Assembly (NCBI RefSeq): GCF_001761485.1
Contig: NC_090772.1
Location: 3,036,501 to 3,100,500 of the forward strand
From: Yarrowia lipolytica
Lineage: Eukaryota > Ascomycota > Dipodascomycetes > Dipodascales
Length of the DNA stretch: 64,000 nt
Reading direction: 5' to 3'
Below are positions 9,458 through 20,520 of the stretch, piece by piece. The notes under the pieces were generated by a model. That model did no database searches and had not been told where the DNA came from. It saw only the letters and a program-made list of their open reading frames with translations. The stretch's first letter is position 1, and each line of letters opens with the position of its first letter. Position numbers and translations under genes: made by a program.

Positions 9458-11102
9458 TGTGTATCTGATGCTGTATCTTGTGCTGTATCCCGTGTGTATC
9501 TTGCACCCTTCGGACGTCCTGGCACCCCACTCTTATATACACCTCTAACGTCTTTCTGGCGGTACCCTGATTAAGTTTGAGCCGCACGTACCCCACATTT
9601 TAGCATGTATGGCCCGAGAAAAACCCGAGGGCATGAGATGAAATAAATGGCGGCTAAAATGCGCTCTTTGGACGCACAAAGTACAACCGGCGTTTAATCC
9701 GTGTCTGCGACGTGCGTCCATGCATACCACCGGCGGGATGACGGATACGATGTGGACTTCGAGCCACTCCGACGTTGAACAATGCATCCAATAGCCGAGA
9801 CAAGATATCATCAGTACATACAGTACGGGCACCTGTTTGATACCGTACAGTATCGTGTCATCCTGGTCTGTTAAGACGTAAGAAGGGCTAGAAAAGTCGA
9901 AAAGGGGGAAAATATGATCACGTGACATACAAGGGTATGTACAAGTACTTGTGGATATTTTTTCAGCATGGCTACAAGTACAATAGCAATGCAAGGTGTA
10001 CTGGGTCAACATGCGTCTACAGAGACATGGTACATTCAAAACAGTTGTCTCGCCAATCGGCCATAAGCTGTATAACCGTTGTGGTCTTTGTTTGCCTCGG
10101 TCCAGCGGTGTGCGGATGGTAATAGGCGTTTTCTCGGTTCTCGTACGAACGGATCGAGTTGATCCGAGGACATGTTGTAGGACTTCTTTGTCCAGATGTG
10201 GGGGTGTAAGAGAAGAGAAGGAACGAAAAGTGGGAGTACAGTGGGAGAAGGGGAACCAGTTCCGGGACTAGTACAGTAGCCGTATCACACTTGTATGTCC
10301 ACAGTAACGTTGTCAGAAACAGCAGCGGATATCCGCTTGGTATCGCCGCTTGATCTCCCACCTTAAAGACCAAGACTTTGTTTAAATATTAGTTGGGATT
10401 ACTGAGAAAAAAAAGTCTGCTGGGGGTGCAAATTCCCGGTTCCTAAGGAGCTGAACGGTCGAGTTTTGAAGAAATATGTTGTAAATGGGTTGTTTTTTAA
10501 CACATAATGAATCTGCTACAGTTTTTCCAACAGGATCTACCGGTAGCGGGCCACTGACGCATGGGAACTAACTAAACTTTAGTTAGGTTTTAGTTGGGAT
10601 GATACTTGGTTAAGTAGGTATTGTGTAGTATGTTGAAGTTGGTCTAGAGAAGAACGACATTGCTATCACGATCGTCGTATAAAGAAATATGCAAGGGCTC
10701 ATTGGAAGGAATCAGTGGAAAAAGTTCAACGATCTCCAGCTTTTCATCTCCATGCCTTTTTTTTTATAACATAATACATGGCCTAACAGAACTTGTATTC
10801 TAAGTATTTTCCCGTCTAACATCTGAATAAGTATTGTTATTTACTTGGCCTTGATCCGGCAACTAACTGGGACCTAACTAGCCTAACAGCCGGAAGTAGT
10901 CCTGGACTAGCTACCAACATAATGAAAGCACTTAACCAGGCAGTATACTACTCAACCAGGCTCATCTGTATTTCCCCCATCACCCTGATAGTAACCATGG
11001 CACCCACCTTGACATCACCTTATAACCCCCCTCGCCACTCTACTCTATATATAGCCCACCAGCGCCACCCTTCGTACTGTACTGCACACTACAACCTCCA
11101 AA
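9458..11102. other. Divergent intergenic region, 1.6 kb
   Basis: Lies between the starts of the thioesterase and the acidic secreted protein. It has TTAGTTGGGA at 10389-10398 and TTTAGTTGGGA at 10589-10599, an E-box (ATCACGTGAC) near 9917, and a paired GTACAAGTAC element near 9938. Open frames here (for example leftward 10039-9545) have no protein-like character. No gene is supported. Confidence 0.45.
11046..11054 (+). promoter_or_regulatory. TATA box of the acidic secreted protein gene
   Basis: TATATATAG lies 49 bp upstream of ATG 11103. It falls inside the longer open frame that begins at 10922, which argues that 10922 is not the real start. Confidence 0.6.
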
Positions 11103-13717
11103 ATGCCACGTTTCGACAGAGTGCTATCTTTGGCTGCAGTGGCACTCCTTTTGATATCCCCCGCAGCCGCCAACAGCCAAGTGCACGCAAATGCCGTGTT
11201 TCTACACGCCGACAGCGTTTGTGTAAGATACCCGTGATGACTGACACAAACGACCACAGTGAGCAAGCAAGACTAACCCAGGAAAAAGAAGAGTATCGAG
11301 ATTGTCTCCAATCGGTGCAGACGCAGTTCGAGGCGTGTGACTCGGACGACCGCCGGTGCCAGTGCGATGTGATGAAAATCATTGGCGACCAGTGCTCCAA
11401 GTACTGCAACGACCCGGTCAACGCCCAGTACCTGGAACTGTTTGGACAACAACAGTGCGACTGGATCGAACAGGATGTGCACAAGGACCACAGGCCCAAG
11501 GATGCCGAACCTGAAGAGGTCGAAGACGACTCCCACATGAGACTTCCTGGTGACTCGGTTGACCTTGACAACGTGGACAACAATGATCACGACAAGCGTT
11601 CCGAACACGACATTCCCCACGAAGATACCCACAGCGATGACCACAACGACGGTGAGTTCTACAATGCTGACCGCAGCGATGACTGCGACGATATCACTGA
11701 CCACGATACCGGCCCCAGTGTTTATGACGACATGGATACCCTTGGAAACGACGAAGACGATAGCCTTGACGACACGTATACCCCCGACTTTGTTCCCGAC
11801 GACCCCGCTGCTTCGGGATTCACTTATGACCCTGCCCAGGCTTACGCAGACAAGTGGGCTAATTACATGGAGATCTTCAGAATCGCTCCCCAGACTGGAT
11901 ACGTCGATTTGGGAGACACGGACCCCATGAACCCCGGGAGACACCCACTCTCAGCACTGATTGAAGACGACGATGGTGAAGGCCTCCATGATATCTTTGA
12001 CCACACTCCTTACTACAATCACGACAACGACCTTACATTTTCGCCCGAAGATGAGGCCAAGCTGGTTCGGTTGGCTAAGGAGATGTTGGAAGAGGCCGGC
12101 GACGACGCAGACACGGTTGCTATCTGGGCTGAGGCCAAACAGCGGGTATTGGCAGAGCGAAAGAAGTTTCTGGAGAGTCCCGAAGAGCCCAGCGGAGACA
12201 CTCCCGAGGTTCTCAACGGGAGTAATCTGTATCCAGTTCCTGATTCTGATTCTCTGGTGGACGGAGCGGATGGTGCGGACAGTGGAACACTTCCAGGACC
12301 GCATTCGGGAGGATACCAACACTGGGTTGATGGACCCCCACTGGAATCCACATTTGGAGAGCCCATGGATGTCACGTCTGGCTATGTTAAGGACGCTATA
12401 TTTGATGTTCCGACGGAAGGCGTGAATGACCCCAACGGTGGCTTTCAGACCGAGGTGGAGCCCGTCGTACCCGGCGATGTGGTTCTCGACCCAGAAGCTA
12501 CTCCTCCTGCTCAGCTTACTCCTGATGCCGATACCGAGGGCGATTCTGACATGTACCATAGCGACAACGAGTTGCCTGTGGTCCCAGAAGACCCTATCTA
12601 CCAGCCTCCTCATTACTACGAGCCCAAAATTGTAGTTGGAGGTGAAGAAGATGGTACCGAGCCTGTCGATGAGCCCGAGCCTGTCGATGAGCCAGAACCT
12701 TCCTCAGGGCCCATTTCTGAACCCATTCACGAGTGGCAGCCCGAGGAGCCTCTTCCCAGTGAAGACGGTAATTGGCCTTTTGAGGAAGAGTATCATTACG
12801 AGGATCCTGTCCATGAGAAACCCCATTATGAAGAGAATAACGGAGAGCACCGTGAGGACCACAGTGACGCAAGCCAGGAGCTGCTCGGAGTTGATGAGGA
12901 ACTGCACCATGGAGACGACGAGGGAGATGAAGAGCACGAAGAGCATCAAGAGGATCACCAGGAGCTCCATCAGGAGCACAGCGAGAGCCACCATGGTGGG
13001 GAGGAGCATGTTCTTATCAACGATGGGACCCTCAATCTTAATAATGAGGTCAACGAGCACCATCATGAACACAATTTGGAGTATCACGAAGAGTACCACA
13101 TCCCCGAGCCTCACCAGGAACCTTCTCTTCATGAACCCGAGCCAGAGTATCACCATGACTCTGAGCCCGACTACCATGAGCCCGACTACCATGAGCCCGA
13201 CTACCATGAGCCCGACTACAACCATGAACCAAAGCACGAAGAGAACTTTGAAACTTCCGACTACCACGAGTTCCCTCCTGCCGGGGATGAGTATTACGAT
13301 GAGGGCCCAGCACCTTTGACCGAGGGGGTTTACGAGGGTGAAGTTGAGGAAGGATCTGGTGCTGATAACTTTGAGGGTGCTTCTCTTGCTGAAAAGCTCA
13401 AGCAACTGTATCCCAATGGCGAGGCTCCCCGTATGGTGAACCAGGATCCCGATGGAAACCCTGCTTACGATTTTGATGGCTATGATACTGACAGTGCGGA
13501 TGTGTATCCTGGTGGGGAGACGCCCTACGGTTCGTATTTCGGCGATGCGTTTGGGTTTTCGTCCGATGCTCCTCGGTTGAAGCCTCTGATTGCCACTCTT
13601 ACCCTTGGTCTTGTTGTGGTAGCTCTTTTCAACCGGGACCTGGCCCCCACTATTTGTTTCGTCCTTAGCTCATTGTCTTTTGGGTTGTACATTTACAACT
13701 ATGAGCTTCGTCTTTAG
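11103..13717 (+). CDS. Very acidic secreted/cell-surface protein with N-terminal Cys module, two exons
   Basis: Splicing 11103-11222 to 11282-13717 gives 851 residues; the 59-nt intron starts GTAAGA and ends CTAACCCAG, and exon 1 is exactly 40 codons. Exon 1 encodes a classic signal peptide (MPRFDR, then a Leu/Ala core, then SPAAANS). Exon 2 opens with a six-cysteine module (Cys 48, 59, 66, 68, 78, 82; spacing C-x10-C-x6-C-x-C-x9-C-x3-C) like that seen in fungal Ser/Thr-rich GPI proteins. The long middle is dominated by Asp, Glu, His and Pro, with repeats of H-E-P-D-Y near 13163-13219. The C-terminus has two hydrophobic stretches, which could be membrane segments or an anchor signal. No enzyme motif is seen; metal binding through the His/Asp/Glu tracts is only a guess. 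The unspliced frame would lack the signal peptide. Confidence 0.8.
13163..13219 (+). repeat. 15-bp coding tandem repeat (HEPDY)
   Basis: Near-perfect copies of GAGCCCGACTACCAT occur about four times in a row inside the acidic protein gene. Near-identity at the DNA level, not just the protein level, suggests recent expansion and likely length variation between strains. Confidence 0.8.
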
Positions 13718-13874
13718 GGGTGCTATGCTATAGTGAATGTGTATGTAGATATATGGGTGGTGTACTGTAGTGTAGTTACCGTAACGAGTAGTTACCGTGA
13801 CTATTTATTGTCTTCATCAATGCTGCTTTTGTGAGTGTCATTACTTGTACTAGCATGTAGTGGTTGTACTGGGT

Positions 13875-14954
13875 TTACTTCTTCTCCTTGGTCTCGTTGA
13901 TCCACTTGAGAGTGACGTCAACGGCCTGGGGGAGATCGAGCTGGGGTTCGTAGCCAAGGTACTTTCGGGCCTTGGAGATGTCGTAGTATCTTGGTGACGA
14001 GCAGATTCGGACCTTGAAAGGCGAGAAGTTGGGCACAACTCCAAAGGGCTTGCAGAGCCCTGCGACGATAGAAGACAGGAAGAGAGCCACGGGGGTGCTC
14101 AGTTTGGTCCGCTTGGCCAGGTCGACCTCGTAGCCAGACTTCTTCCAGATCATTCGGGGCATGGCCCAGAAGTAGATGGGGGTTCCGTTGGTGATGAAGA
14201 AGGCCTCTCCGGCCACGTTGGCGGCGTGCTTGGAGTCTAGTAGCTTCTCGGCAGCCAGCACGTGGGAGTATGCCACGTTTCCGACGTAGGTGTAGTCGAA
14301 GAGGTTGTCGTCGTTACCGAGCTGGAAGTTTTGTTTTCCGGTAGCGGCAGCATCGAGGAAGCCGGGGATCATCTGTCGGTCACCGGGTCCGAAAATACCA
14401 GCGGGTCGCAGGGCGACAGTCAGGAAACCGCTCTCGGGGTCGTTTGCGCCCAGAATCATCTTCTCGGCCACCGCCTTGGTGTCGGCGTAGTCGTCCTTGT
14501 GGTCGTCCAGCACGGGGAAGGTTTCGTCGGCGTTGATGAGAGGAGAACCGTCGGAGACAGCCGAGGCAGAGGAGGTGTAGATGAAGGCCCGGCCAATCTT
14601 GCCCTTGGACTCGTCGAATCGCTGTCGAGTAGCTTCCAGAAGCACCTTGTTTCCCTGCACGTTCACCTTCTCGTAGATGGCCTTTCCGAGTCCGTGGACT
14701 GGGGAGGCGCAGGTGACAATGGCATCGGGTTTGGCGGCGTCGATTGCTCGCAGAACGTCGTCGCGGTTCGTCAGATCGCCCTGGTGGAACACAATGTCCT
14801 TTTCTGTATCGTAGGAGAAAAACGTCTGGGACACGGGCTGCACGGGTCTGATGTCAAACACGTGGATTTCAGGCCGCGGAGACAGCTCGTGGAACTTTTG
14901 GATGAGATGCTGGCCGAGAAATCCCGAACCTCCGACGATCAGTACCGTGTTCAT
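13875..14954 (-). CDS. ERG26: Sterol C-3 dehydrogenase / C4-decarboxylase Erg26
   Basis: Encodes 359 residues; Saccharomyces Erg26 has 349. It is the NAD-dependent 3-beta-hydroxysteroid dehydrogenase that oxidises and decarboxylates 4-alpha-carboxysterols in the ER-bound C4-demethylation complex with Erg25, Erg27 and Erg28. Seen: Rossmann motif GGSGFLGQH (8-16), catalytic Tyr-x3-Lys at Y156 and K160 (YADTK), and the family-specific ALRPAGIFGPGDRQMIPG, FDYTYVGNVAYSHVLAAEKLLD and FFITNGTPIYFWA blocks that match Erg26 almost word for word. The start at 14954 sits 7 residues before the glycine motif, as expected. It converges on the acidic protein gene with a 157-bp gap and diverges from BIG1. 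Confidence 0.95.
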   Translation of the reverse strand: MNTVLIVGGSGFLGQHLIQKFHELSPRPEIHVFDIRPVQPVSQTFFSYDTEKDIVFHQGDLTNRDDVLRAIDAAKPDAIVTCASPVHGLGKAIYEKVNVQGNKVLLEATRQRFDESKGKIGRAFIYTSSASAVSDGSPLINADETFPVLDDHKDDYADTKAVAEKMILGANDPESGFLTVALRPAGIFGPGDRQMIPGFLDAAATGKQNFQLGNDDNLFDYTYVGNVAYSHVLAAEKLLDSKHAANVAGEAFFITNGTPIYFWAMPRMIWKKSGYEVDLAKRTKLSTPVALFLSSIVAGLCKPFGVVPNFSPFKVRICSSPRYYDISKARKYLGYEPQLDLPQAVDVTLKWINETKEKK

Positions 14955-15925
14955 GATGTTAGCGAATGTGGTAAGATGGTGTGTTGGGCGTGTCAGGGAT
15001 GGTGATTGAGTTTATGCAGTGTACAGTATGTACAGTACTCAGGACCAAGAGCGGAACCTGGGGAATGTAGAGAGCGGGAGTAGACTAGGGCGCGTGTGTT
15101 TAGAAGAGTCACGTGACACAAATTATGCATATTTTTTGAAGGATATATTTGAACATCTAGCTGGGAAGGAGGGGTGTGTGAGGGGGGGGGGAGGGGGAGG
15201 ATTATGGTGGAGGGAGGCAAGGGTTAGTTGAACTTAGTTAAGAAAGAATGTTTAGTTGGGACATTAGTTGACCTTTGGAGAGAGTAGTAGGTGTACTCAA
15301 ACTTGGTGAATATCGCCCCGATTTTGCGGGTTAAAATTGGAAGCTGTTAAACTAGTCAACGTATTATTATTTCTTCTGTTACTTTTGTTTTAGCAGGTCA
15401 GAAACCCCCAGTAGAAGAGACGTTCCAAGATGGGCTTGTCTGAAAAGTCTACGGGAGACCCCTCCATCGTAAGTGGAGCAGCTACTTGTACAAGCAGTCA
15501 ATTGCCTCAAGTGAAACGAACTTGACTGGAAAGAACTCAACTGAATTACGCGACCAAGAAAATATCTCCTTTTGCGCCGTTTATCGAGGGCTGAAACAGC
15601 TTCAGAACTGCATCTGAGGTACACCTTCAGTGTTTCTGCCCTTCATAGAGTATCGTCAACTTGGTGGATATTGCTTCGATTTTAACCAAATCAGCTCGTA
15701 GAGAATCTGCGTTTCGGTCACATCAACTGCCATCAACAAACTGGCAGCCTTGTGGCCTCCAAAGCGCACTTTTCACCGTCCATATCCGTCTCGATTTCTG
15801 GCTAAAAATAAACTCAGGACAGAGTTCGATAATCAGTCTGCCAACATGCACCAGTGCTGCCATATAACAGTGACCTGTGTTGTCATCACTCTACACCACT
15901 CCACATCTCTCTCATTTTCGCGACA
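14955..15925. promoter_or_regulatory. Divergent ERG26/BIG1 promoter region
   Basis: Contains an E-box (AGTCACGTGACA) near 15110, a G-rich tract at 15180-15200, TTTAGTTGGGA at 15251-15261 and an ACTTGTACAAG element near 15484. No gene is supported. Short open frames within it are low-quality. Confidence 0.45.
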
Positions 15926-16924
15926 ATGAAACTTGCACTGCTCTCGCTGATAGGCACGGCTCTGGCGACTCCAGCGGTGATGCTGTCGCACAAGGAGCTG
16001 ACGGCTTTCGAAAAATACACCAACAAACAGACATCCAACAGCATATCGGCAGTGGAGCTGGATCGAGTGGCGCGGAAACTGATGCACGACTGCTCGGCCA
16101 ACACCTACGTGGTGGTGAACCAGCCGGGACTCAAGGCCAAGGATTTCCAGACGGAGTCGGCGTTTCCGTTTCTCAAAAAGCTCCTGGAACGAACCTCCAC
16201 CATGTACACAGTGCCCTATGCTGATGGAGGCATTGAGCTGGGCAAGCTGGCCAACTCTGTGGCCAAGCAGTGCGGCGCGGTCAAAATCGACGTCAATCTC
16301 GACAACAACATCACTCCTCTGGAGGAGTACATGGATACCACCAAGCGAGTAATCGAGATCAACTTTGAGCCCCTGCCAAACACATATGTCTCTCGACTGG
16401 CTGCTCTGGCCGCCAATGACGAGATGCTGGAGAAGATTGTGCGAGCAACGCCCTCGCCGTTCATTGCGCTCATTTTGACCTCGCAAAAGGGCGAGGAGGG
16501 AGACTTTGAAACCAGAAACCCCGACTTCAAAATCTTTCCAGGCGTGGCTCGAGCCAAGACTGTGCCTGGAGCGAAGGACAAGTACAAGTACCACATGGAG
16601 CTGCAAAATGTGCCTGTGGACGAGAAAAAGCTCACTGCCGAGGCGCTCTTGAAGGTCAAGACTCCCCCCACACATGCTCCTGAGGTGCGCCAGACGGGAG
16701 ACGGAGAGCTGGTCGACGACAAGCTGCTGCTGATGATTGTGGGGTCGGTTGTTGCCATCCTCCTTTCGCTACTTGTCTTCAACGGTCTTATGGCGGCCAA
16801 ACCTGACGTGGTGAAGGTGGACAAGACTGACGCAAAGGTGGAGAAGGCCGTGAAGAAAGAGGTTCAAAAGAAGGAGCGACTAGTGAATGGACGAGTCGAG
16901 CAGCTGAAGCGTGAGACTAGATAG
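15926..16924 (+). CDS. BIG1: Big1-like ER membrane protein (beta-1,6-glucan assembly)
   Basis: Encodes 332 residues, close to the 335 of Saccharomyces Big1. Topology fits: a signal peptide (MKLALLSLIGTALA), a luminal domain of about 250 residues, one membrane segment near 270-290 (LLLMIVGSVVAILLSLLVF) and a short basic cytosolic tail rich in Lys. The mature protein begins TPAVMLSHK, and an early DCSANTYVVVNQPG block matches the fungal Big1 pattern (cys, then Y-V/I-x-V-x-Q-P-G). Big1 acts in the ER, is needed for normal beta-1,6-glucan and is related to V-ATPase assembly factors. I chose ATG 15926 because the signal peptide starts there; the longer frame from 15854 would put 24 extra residues before it. 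Family assignment is from memory of the motif and the topology. Confidence 0.7.
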   Translation: MKLALLSLIGTALATPAVMLSHKELTAFEKYTNKQTSNSISAVELDRVARKLMHDCSANTYVVVNQPGLKAKDFQTESAFPFLKKLLERTSTMYTVPYADGGIELGKLANSVAKQCGAVKIDVNLDNNITPLEEYMDTTKRVIEINFEPLPNTYVSRLAALAANDEMLEKIVRATPSPFIALILTSQKGEEGDFETRNPDFKIFPGVARAKTVPGAKDKYKYHMELQNVPVDEKKLTAEALLKVKTPPTHAPEVRQTGDGELVDDKLLLMIVGSVVAILLSLLVFNGLMAAKPDVVKVDKTDAKVEKAVKKEVQKKERLVNGRVEQLKRETR

Positions 16925-17697
16925 CGCGATGGATGGAGCCATGGATGCTGACGGTATATAGATTCAATCGAACGGTGACATGGAAGAAAGGTGGCCAGCA
17001 GAGTAAAATAAACACAAATATTGTGGGATATTGTGCAGGCGAAAGCGCTCAAGAAAAACGGAAAGGAATGGCGTAATCACCAATGCCTGTTGGCGTCAAT
17101 TTCAGAGCCCCATTCAAAATAAACCGCTCCCAAGTACGTTTTCTTAAGAATCATTTCATCCCAACTAAACAACCCAAACTCTACACATTGTTAGTAATCT
17201 CAACAGCCATACAAGGTCCCTCCAAGAGGATCAAAATGACCCAGAAATACGCAAAAGTTGCATATTCACAAATATACACTTTGATAAGACCACAATGATC
17301 AACGTTTAGGCAAAAACATTTCAGTACAGCCCTCCATCTACCACTCTCTCAGACTCTACCCTTACCCTAACCTAAATAAGCATTACTTGGTAATTACTCA
17401 ACTCTTAACAAAAACGCACTTTCACCGTAGACATGGCCATCTGAGCCGCCCCCGCCATGTCAGTACTTTGCGCCTGTCGCCACCGTCTCCGCGTCTCTGC
17501 ATTGTGAAATCAACCTCCGTGAAGTCGTGATACTCGCGATACACGTCTTTTACAACCTTGTTCCTGGGTCGTGTGCCGGCCGGGTAACGGCAGTAAACAT
17601 GCCGGCATTATAAGATAGTTCCAGGTCGCTACGGTAGGAATATACAATCACTGCGAAAAAGCAGAGGGGCACAAACGGACGACAACAACGGTCACCG
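16925..17697. other. Intergenic region before the ESC2/RAD60-like gene
   Basis: About 770 bp. Contains TCCCAACTAAA (reverse of TTTAGTTGGGA) at 17159-17169 and a CCCTTACCCTAACC patch near 17358. No gene is supported. Confidence 0.45.
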
Positions 17698-18897
17698 ATG
17701 GATAACACTCCTCCCAAGAAGAAACGCAAGTTTGTGGTGCTCAAACGACGGCCCGTGACCGACACAGAAGTGGAGACGGTCGAGTCGGCCACTCCAGACG
17801 TGCTCAATGACGACACCGACATCTACGACCTGTCTGCACATATCACCGAGGTCAGGCCAGCGGCTGTGGAGATGAAGGTTGATGCTGTGAAGCCGGAGCC
17901 GGTCCAGGAGAAAAAGACGCTAAAGAAAGCGACGCATTCAAGAAATACCAGATCCAACTCGAAATCGACTCCCCAGGACGTGGTTGATTTGGACGCGGAA
18001 GAAACTCCAGACGACACACCAGACGACAATCTTCTATCTTCCGACAGCGACATGGACCCTGATAGAGAGCTGCAGGAGGCTCTGGCTCGAGCCCGGCGGC
18101 TCAAGGAGGAAAAAGAACATGCCGAAGCGCTGCTCAGTGTGAAAGAGCAGACCAAAGAACCCCAGTACTCCCCTCCTGTAGAAGAGACTCCGCGCAAGAT
18201 GAAGAAACCAAAGGCCTACAGAGGCGAAAAGGTGTGTTTCCGACTAACCTTTCCTGTTGTCGAGGGACACTCTTGGCCCTCGGTCATCTTCACCACCCGT
18301 TCATTGGTCCCGTTCCATGAGATTCAAGAAAAGCTGACCTTCATCCTCCATCAGCGGTGCCAGGAGGACGAGCTGTATGCGCCCCCGGATCATGTTCTCG
18401 ATGAGTTCATTTTTGTGCTTCGAGGATCGCGAATCTTCAGAAATTCCACCTGCCAGACCATGGGTATCTTCACGCGAGACCCTGCTACTTGTCCTGAAGT
18501 ACAATGGCTGAACGCCGAAGACGCCGAAAAGTTCCGAAAGCGAAGTCTCATGGAGGACGACGATGACGAGCTTGTGCCTCAGTTGGACCACGATGACGGG
18601 CTCGACAGTCTGGCTGACGTGTCTGTGAACCTGGGAGAACCTGCTGCCGCGGAGCCAGAGGAGCCCGACGAGGAGGATATCGAACTAACAATGGCTGGAA
18701 AGGATAAGAAGCCAGTGACAGTGCGGGTAGGCCTTTCACGACAGTTCATCAAGCTGGCTGAGCATTATGCCAAGGAGATGAATGTGCCCGCAACGTCGGT
18801 CCAGCTATATTTTGACGGTGATAAGATTGATCTCAACTCGACAATCGAGCAAGCCGATGTGGAGGACGAAGATATGCTTGAAGTGAGATTGGTCTGA
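17698..18897 (+). CDS. ESC2: Esc2/Rad60/NIP45-family protein with two SUMO-like domains
   Basis: Encodes 399 residues. N-terminal PPKKKRK (5-11) is a textbook nuclear localisation signal. A disordered acidic middle carries VVDLDAEE, which looks like a SUMO-interacting motif. Two C-terminal SUMO-like domains are visible: one at about 175-265 (VCFRLTF through DEFIFVLRGSRIF) and a clearer one at about 335-399 (VTVRVGLSRQFIKLAEHYAK, LYFDGDKIDL, DEDMLEVRLV). There is no terminal Gly-Gly, so it is not conjugated, as in the Rad60-Esc2-NIP45 family. These proteins work with the SUMO and STUbL systems in replication-fork repair and silencing. Start at 17698 places the NLS at the very N-terminus. The symbol follows the Saccharomyces orthologue; RAD60 would be equally fair. 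Confidence 0.8.
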   Translation: MDNTPPKKKRKFVVLKRRPVTDTEVETVESATPDVLNDDTDIYDLSAHITEVRPAAVEMKVDAVKPEPVQEKKTLKKATHSRNTRSNSKSTPQDVVDLDAEETPDDTPDDNLLSSDSDMDPDRELQEALARARRLKEEKEHAEALLSVKEQTKEPQYSPPVEETPRKMKKPKAYRGEKVCFRLTFPVVEGHSWPSVIFTTRSLVPFHEIQEKLTFILHQRCQEDELYAPPDHVLDEFIFVLRGSRIFRNSTCQTMGIFTRDPATCPEVQWLNAEDAEKFRKRSLMEDDDDELVPQLDHDDGLDSLADVSVNLGEPAAAEPEEPDEEDIELTMAGKDKKPVTVRVGLSRQFIKLAEHYAKEMNVPATSVQLYFDGDKIDLNSTIEQADVEDEDMLEVRLV

Positions 18898-19077
18898 GAG
18901 ACTTGTATGTATTATATTTATTTATTCCATGTTAACGAAGCGACTGACGTAAGGTCTTCATTCGGATGGATAGCTAACGTAGGACTGCAACACTGCACAT
19001 TAAAAGGAGCACCAATTGGGATTGGCCGCTGTAGTGCGAACTTGGTGTGAACCGAATAGCTCCCTCATCCATCTCCA

Positions 19078-19562
19078 CTAACTTGAGCGCCGAATCATCT
19101 CCCTCCTTTCATGCCTATGATTCTGGAACCATGAATCCAATGTCTTCCAGGCTGAAATGCGAGCCGAATCAAGAGATCTTTCTCTATAGACACCCAGACG
19201 GGCGACTTTGTGGGAGCCCTGCATGTTTTGCCATTCTGAGGGCAGGTAGTCTTCGAACAGGACCTTGATGTAGGAAGAGGTCCCGGCGTCGCTTCCACTG
19301 TTGGTGAGGCTCCCCAGTACCACTCAAAGGGGCATATCTGCCCTGCCTGATGAGACTCTGGTACGGTGCAGAGGAAGTTTTTGGACGCTGAACTACGTTT
19401 TGATCCGGTACCACGAGAACCTGCCCATCTTTGTCTCTGATATGAATACCCATGAGGGCCAATAATGAGCTGTTGGAGAGAAGATGGACAAATTGGACAT
19501 GGGTTTTCAAATAAAGGCAGTTTGAAGTTTCTTTCCACGCAGTACTTCACCAGATAATCCAT
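19078..19562 (-). pseudogene. Possible decayed coding relic, family unknown
   Basis: Leftward coding-like segments occur in more than one frame. One has YIKVLFEDYLPSEWQNMQG-type composition, another MGIHIRDKDGQVLVVPDQN, which look like real protein rather than chance. I cannot name a family, and the region may simply be non-coding. A protein-level search of all three leftward frames would decide. Confidence 0.25.
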
Positions 19563-20420
19563 CTCCAGTGAGCCATGTATCGTTCATGACAATCACCTTG
19601 TTCTTGTCTCGGCCAATGAGTTACTGTTGCTCCCACAGGTTCCCAGACTGCTGCCAGGTTTCTTCACAACTTTCAAAATCGACGTTCAAACCTTTCACCT
19701 TCCATCTGTCCCCCTTTTGTCTGCAAGAAGCCCTTGCAAGCAGATATTGTCCCCGTGTGCCAGAATTGGGGTATTCTTAGCCGATGTTGGCGCTGAAGAT
19801 GGGCTTGAAGGTGTCTAGAGGAGGTCTGTCTGCATTCTGAGGTTCCACAAACACTTGCTTGGGCTGTCAAAGCGAGAATATGATGGGGAATCTGCAGAGA
19901 TTCGAGGTTGCAGAGCTGCAAAATGATGTGACATTTCGTTGGGGAGCATGGCTACAACCGCTACAGTATGCTGCGTACACTGCCTGTATCTCCGTGATTT
20001 TGAATCGGTGGATTCAATCTGATGAATCTGATTGCATTGAGTCTGAGATAGAGAGCATCGTAGGAGGTACAAGTGCGAATCCGAGCGGTTGGACCTGCTT
20101 GGAGGTGTATAGAGTTGTTGTATGACTGTGGATTACTTGTACAAATGTGCTTCCCTGAGAAAAAAACTCCTTTTTTCCCGCGCATGGATGTTCCATAGGT
20201 TTTCTAATCAAGCACAGATTATGCAAGATAAGTCGACTATACATATGATTAGTCAAATCGCTTTTGAAATTGCAGAAAGTCGACGCTGCTATAAAACTCA
20301 AGACAAGTCCTTCGCCGCTACTGTCCAAGTACGCAGATTCCGCCGTAATTTTTTCTACTTGTACTTGTACTTTCACTGACAATTGTATGTCCTTTTGTCC
20401 AAAGTAGCTACTTCTAACAC

Positions 20421-20520
20421 AGTCTAAGTAATATCAAACAAAATCCAAGTATATCAAACAAAACCTAAGTAATACCAAACAAATCTAAGTAATACCAAAC
20501 AGAGTCTAAGTAACATCAAA
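20421..20520. repeat. Tandem repeat of about 20-26 bp
   Basis: Four to five imperfect copies of a unit containing CTAAGTAATACCAAACA follow each other. Non-coding. Confidence 0.7.

Noticed and set aside
9545-10039. 164-codon leftward open frame
   Set aside because: Cys/His-rich without domain or conserved pattern, and crossing promoter elements; likely chance.
10922-11102. Start of the acidic protein at ATG 10922
   Set aside because: The frame crosses a TATA box and a canonical 59-nt intron; only the spliced form from 11103 gives a signal peptide.
11273-13405. Several 200-codon leftward open frames and out-of-frame rightward ones in the acidic protein gene
   Set aside because: Shadows created by the Asp/Glu/His-rich repeats.
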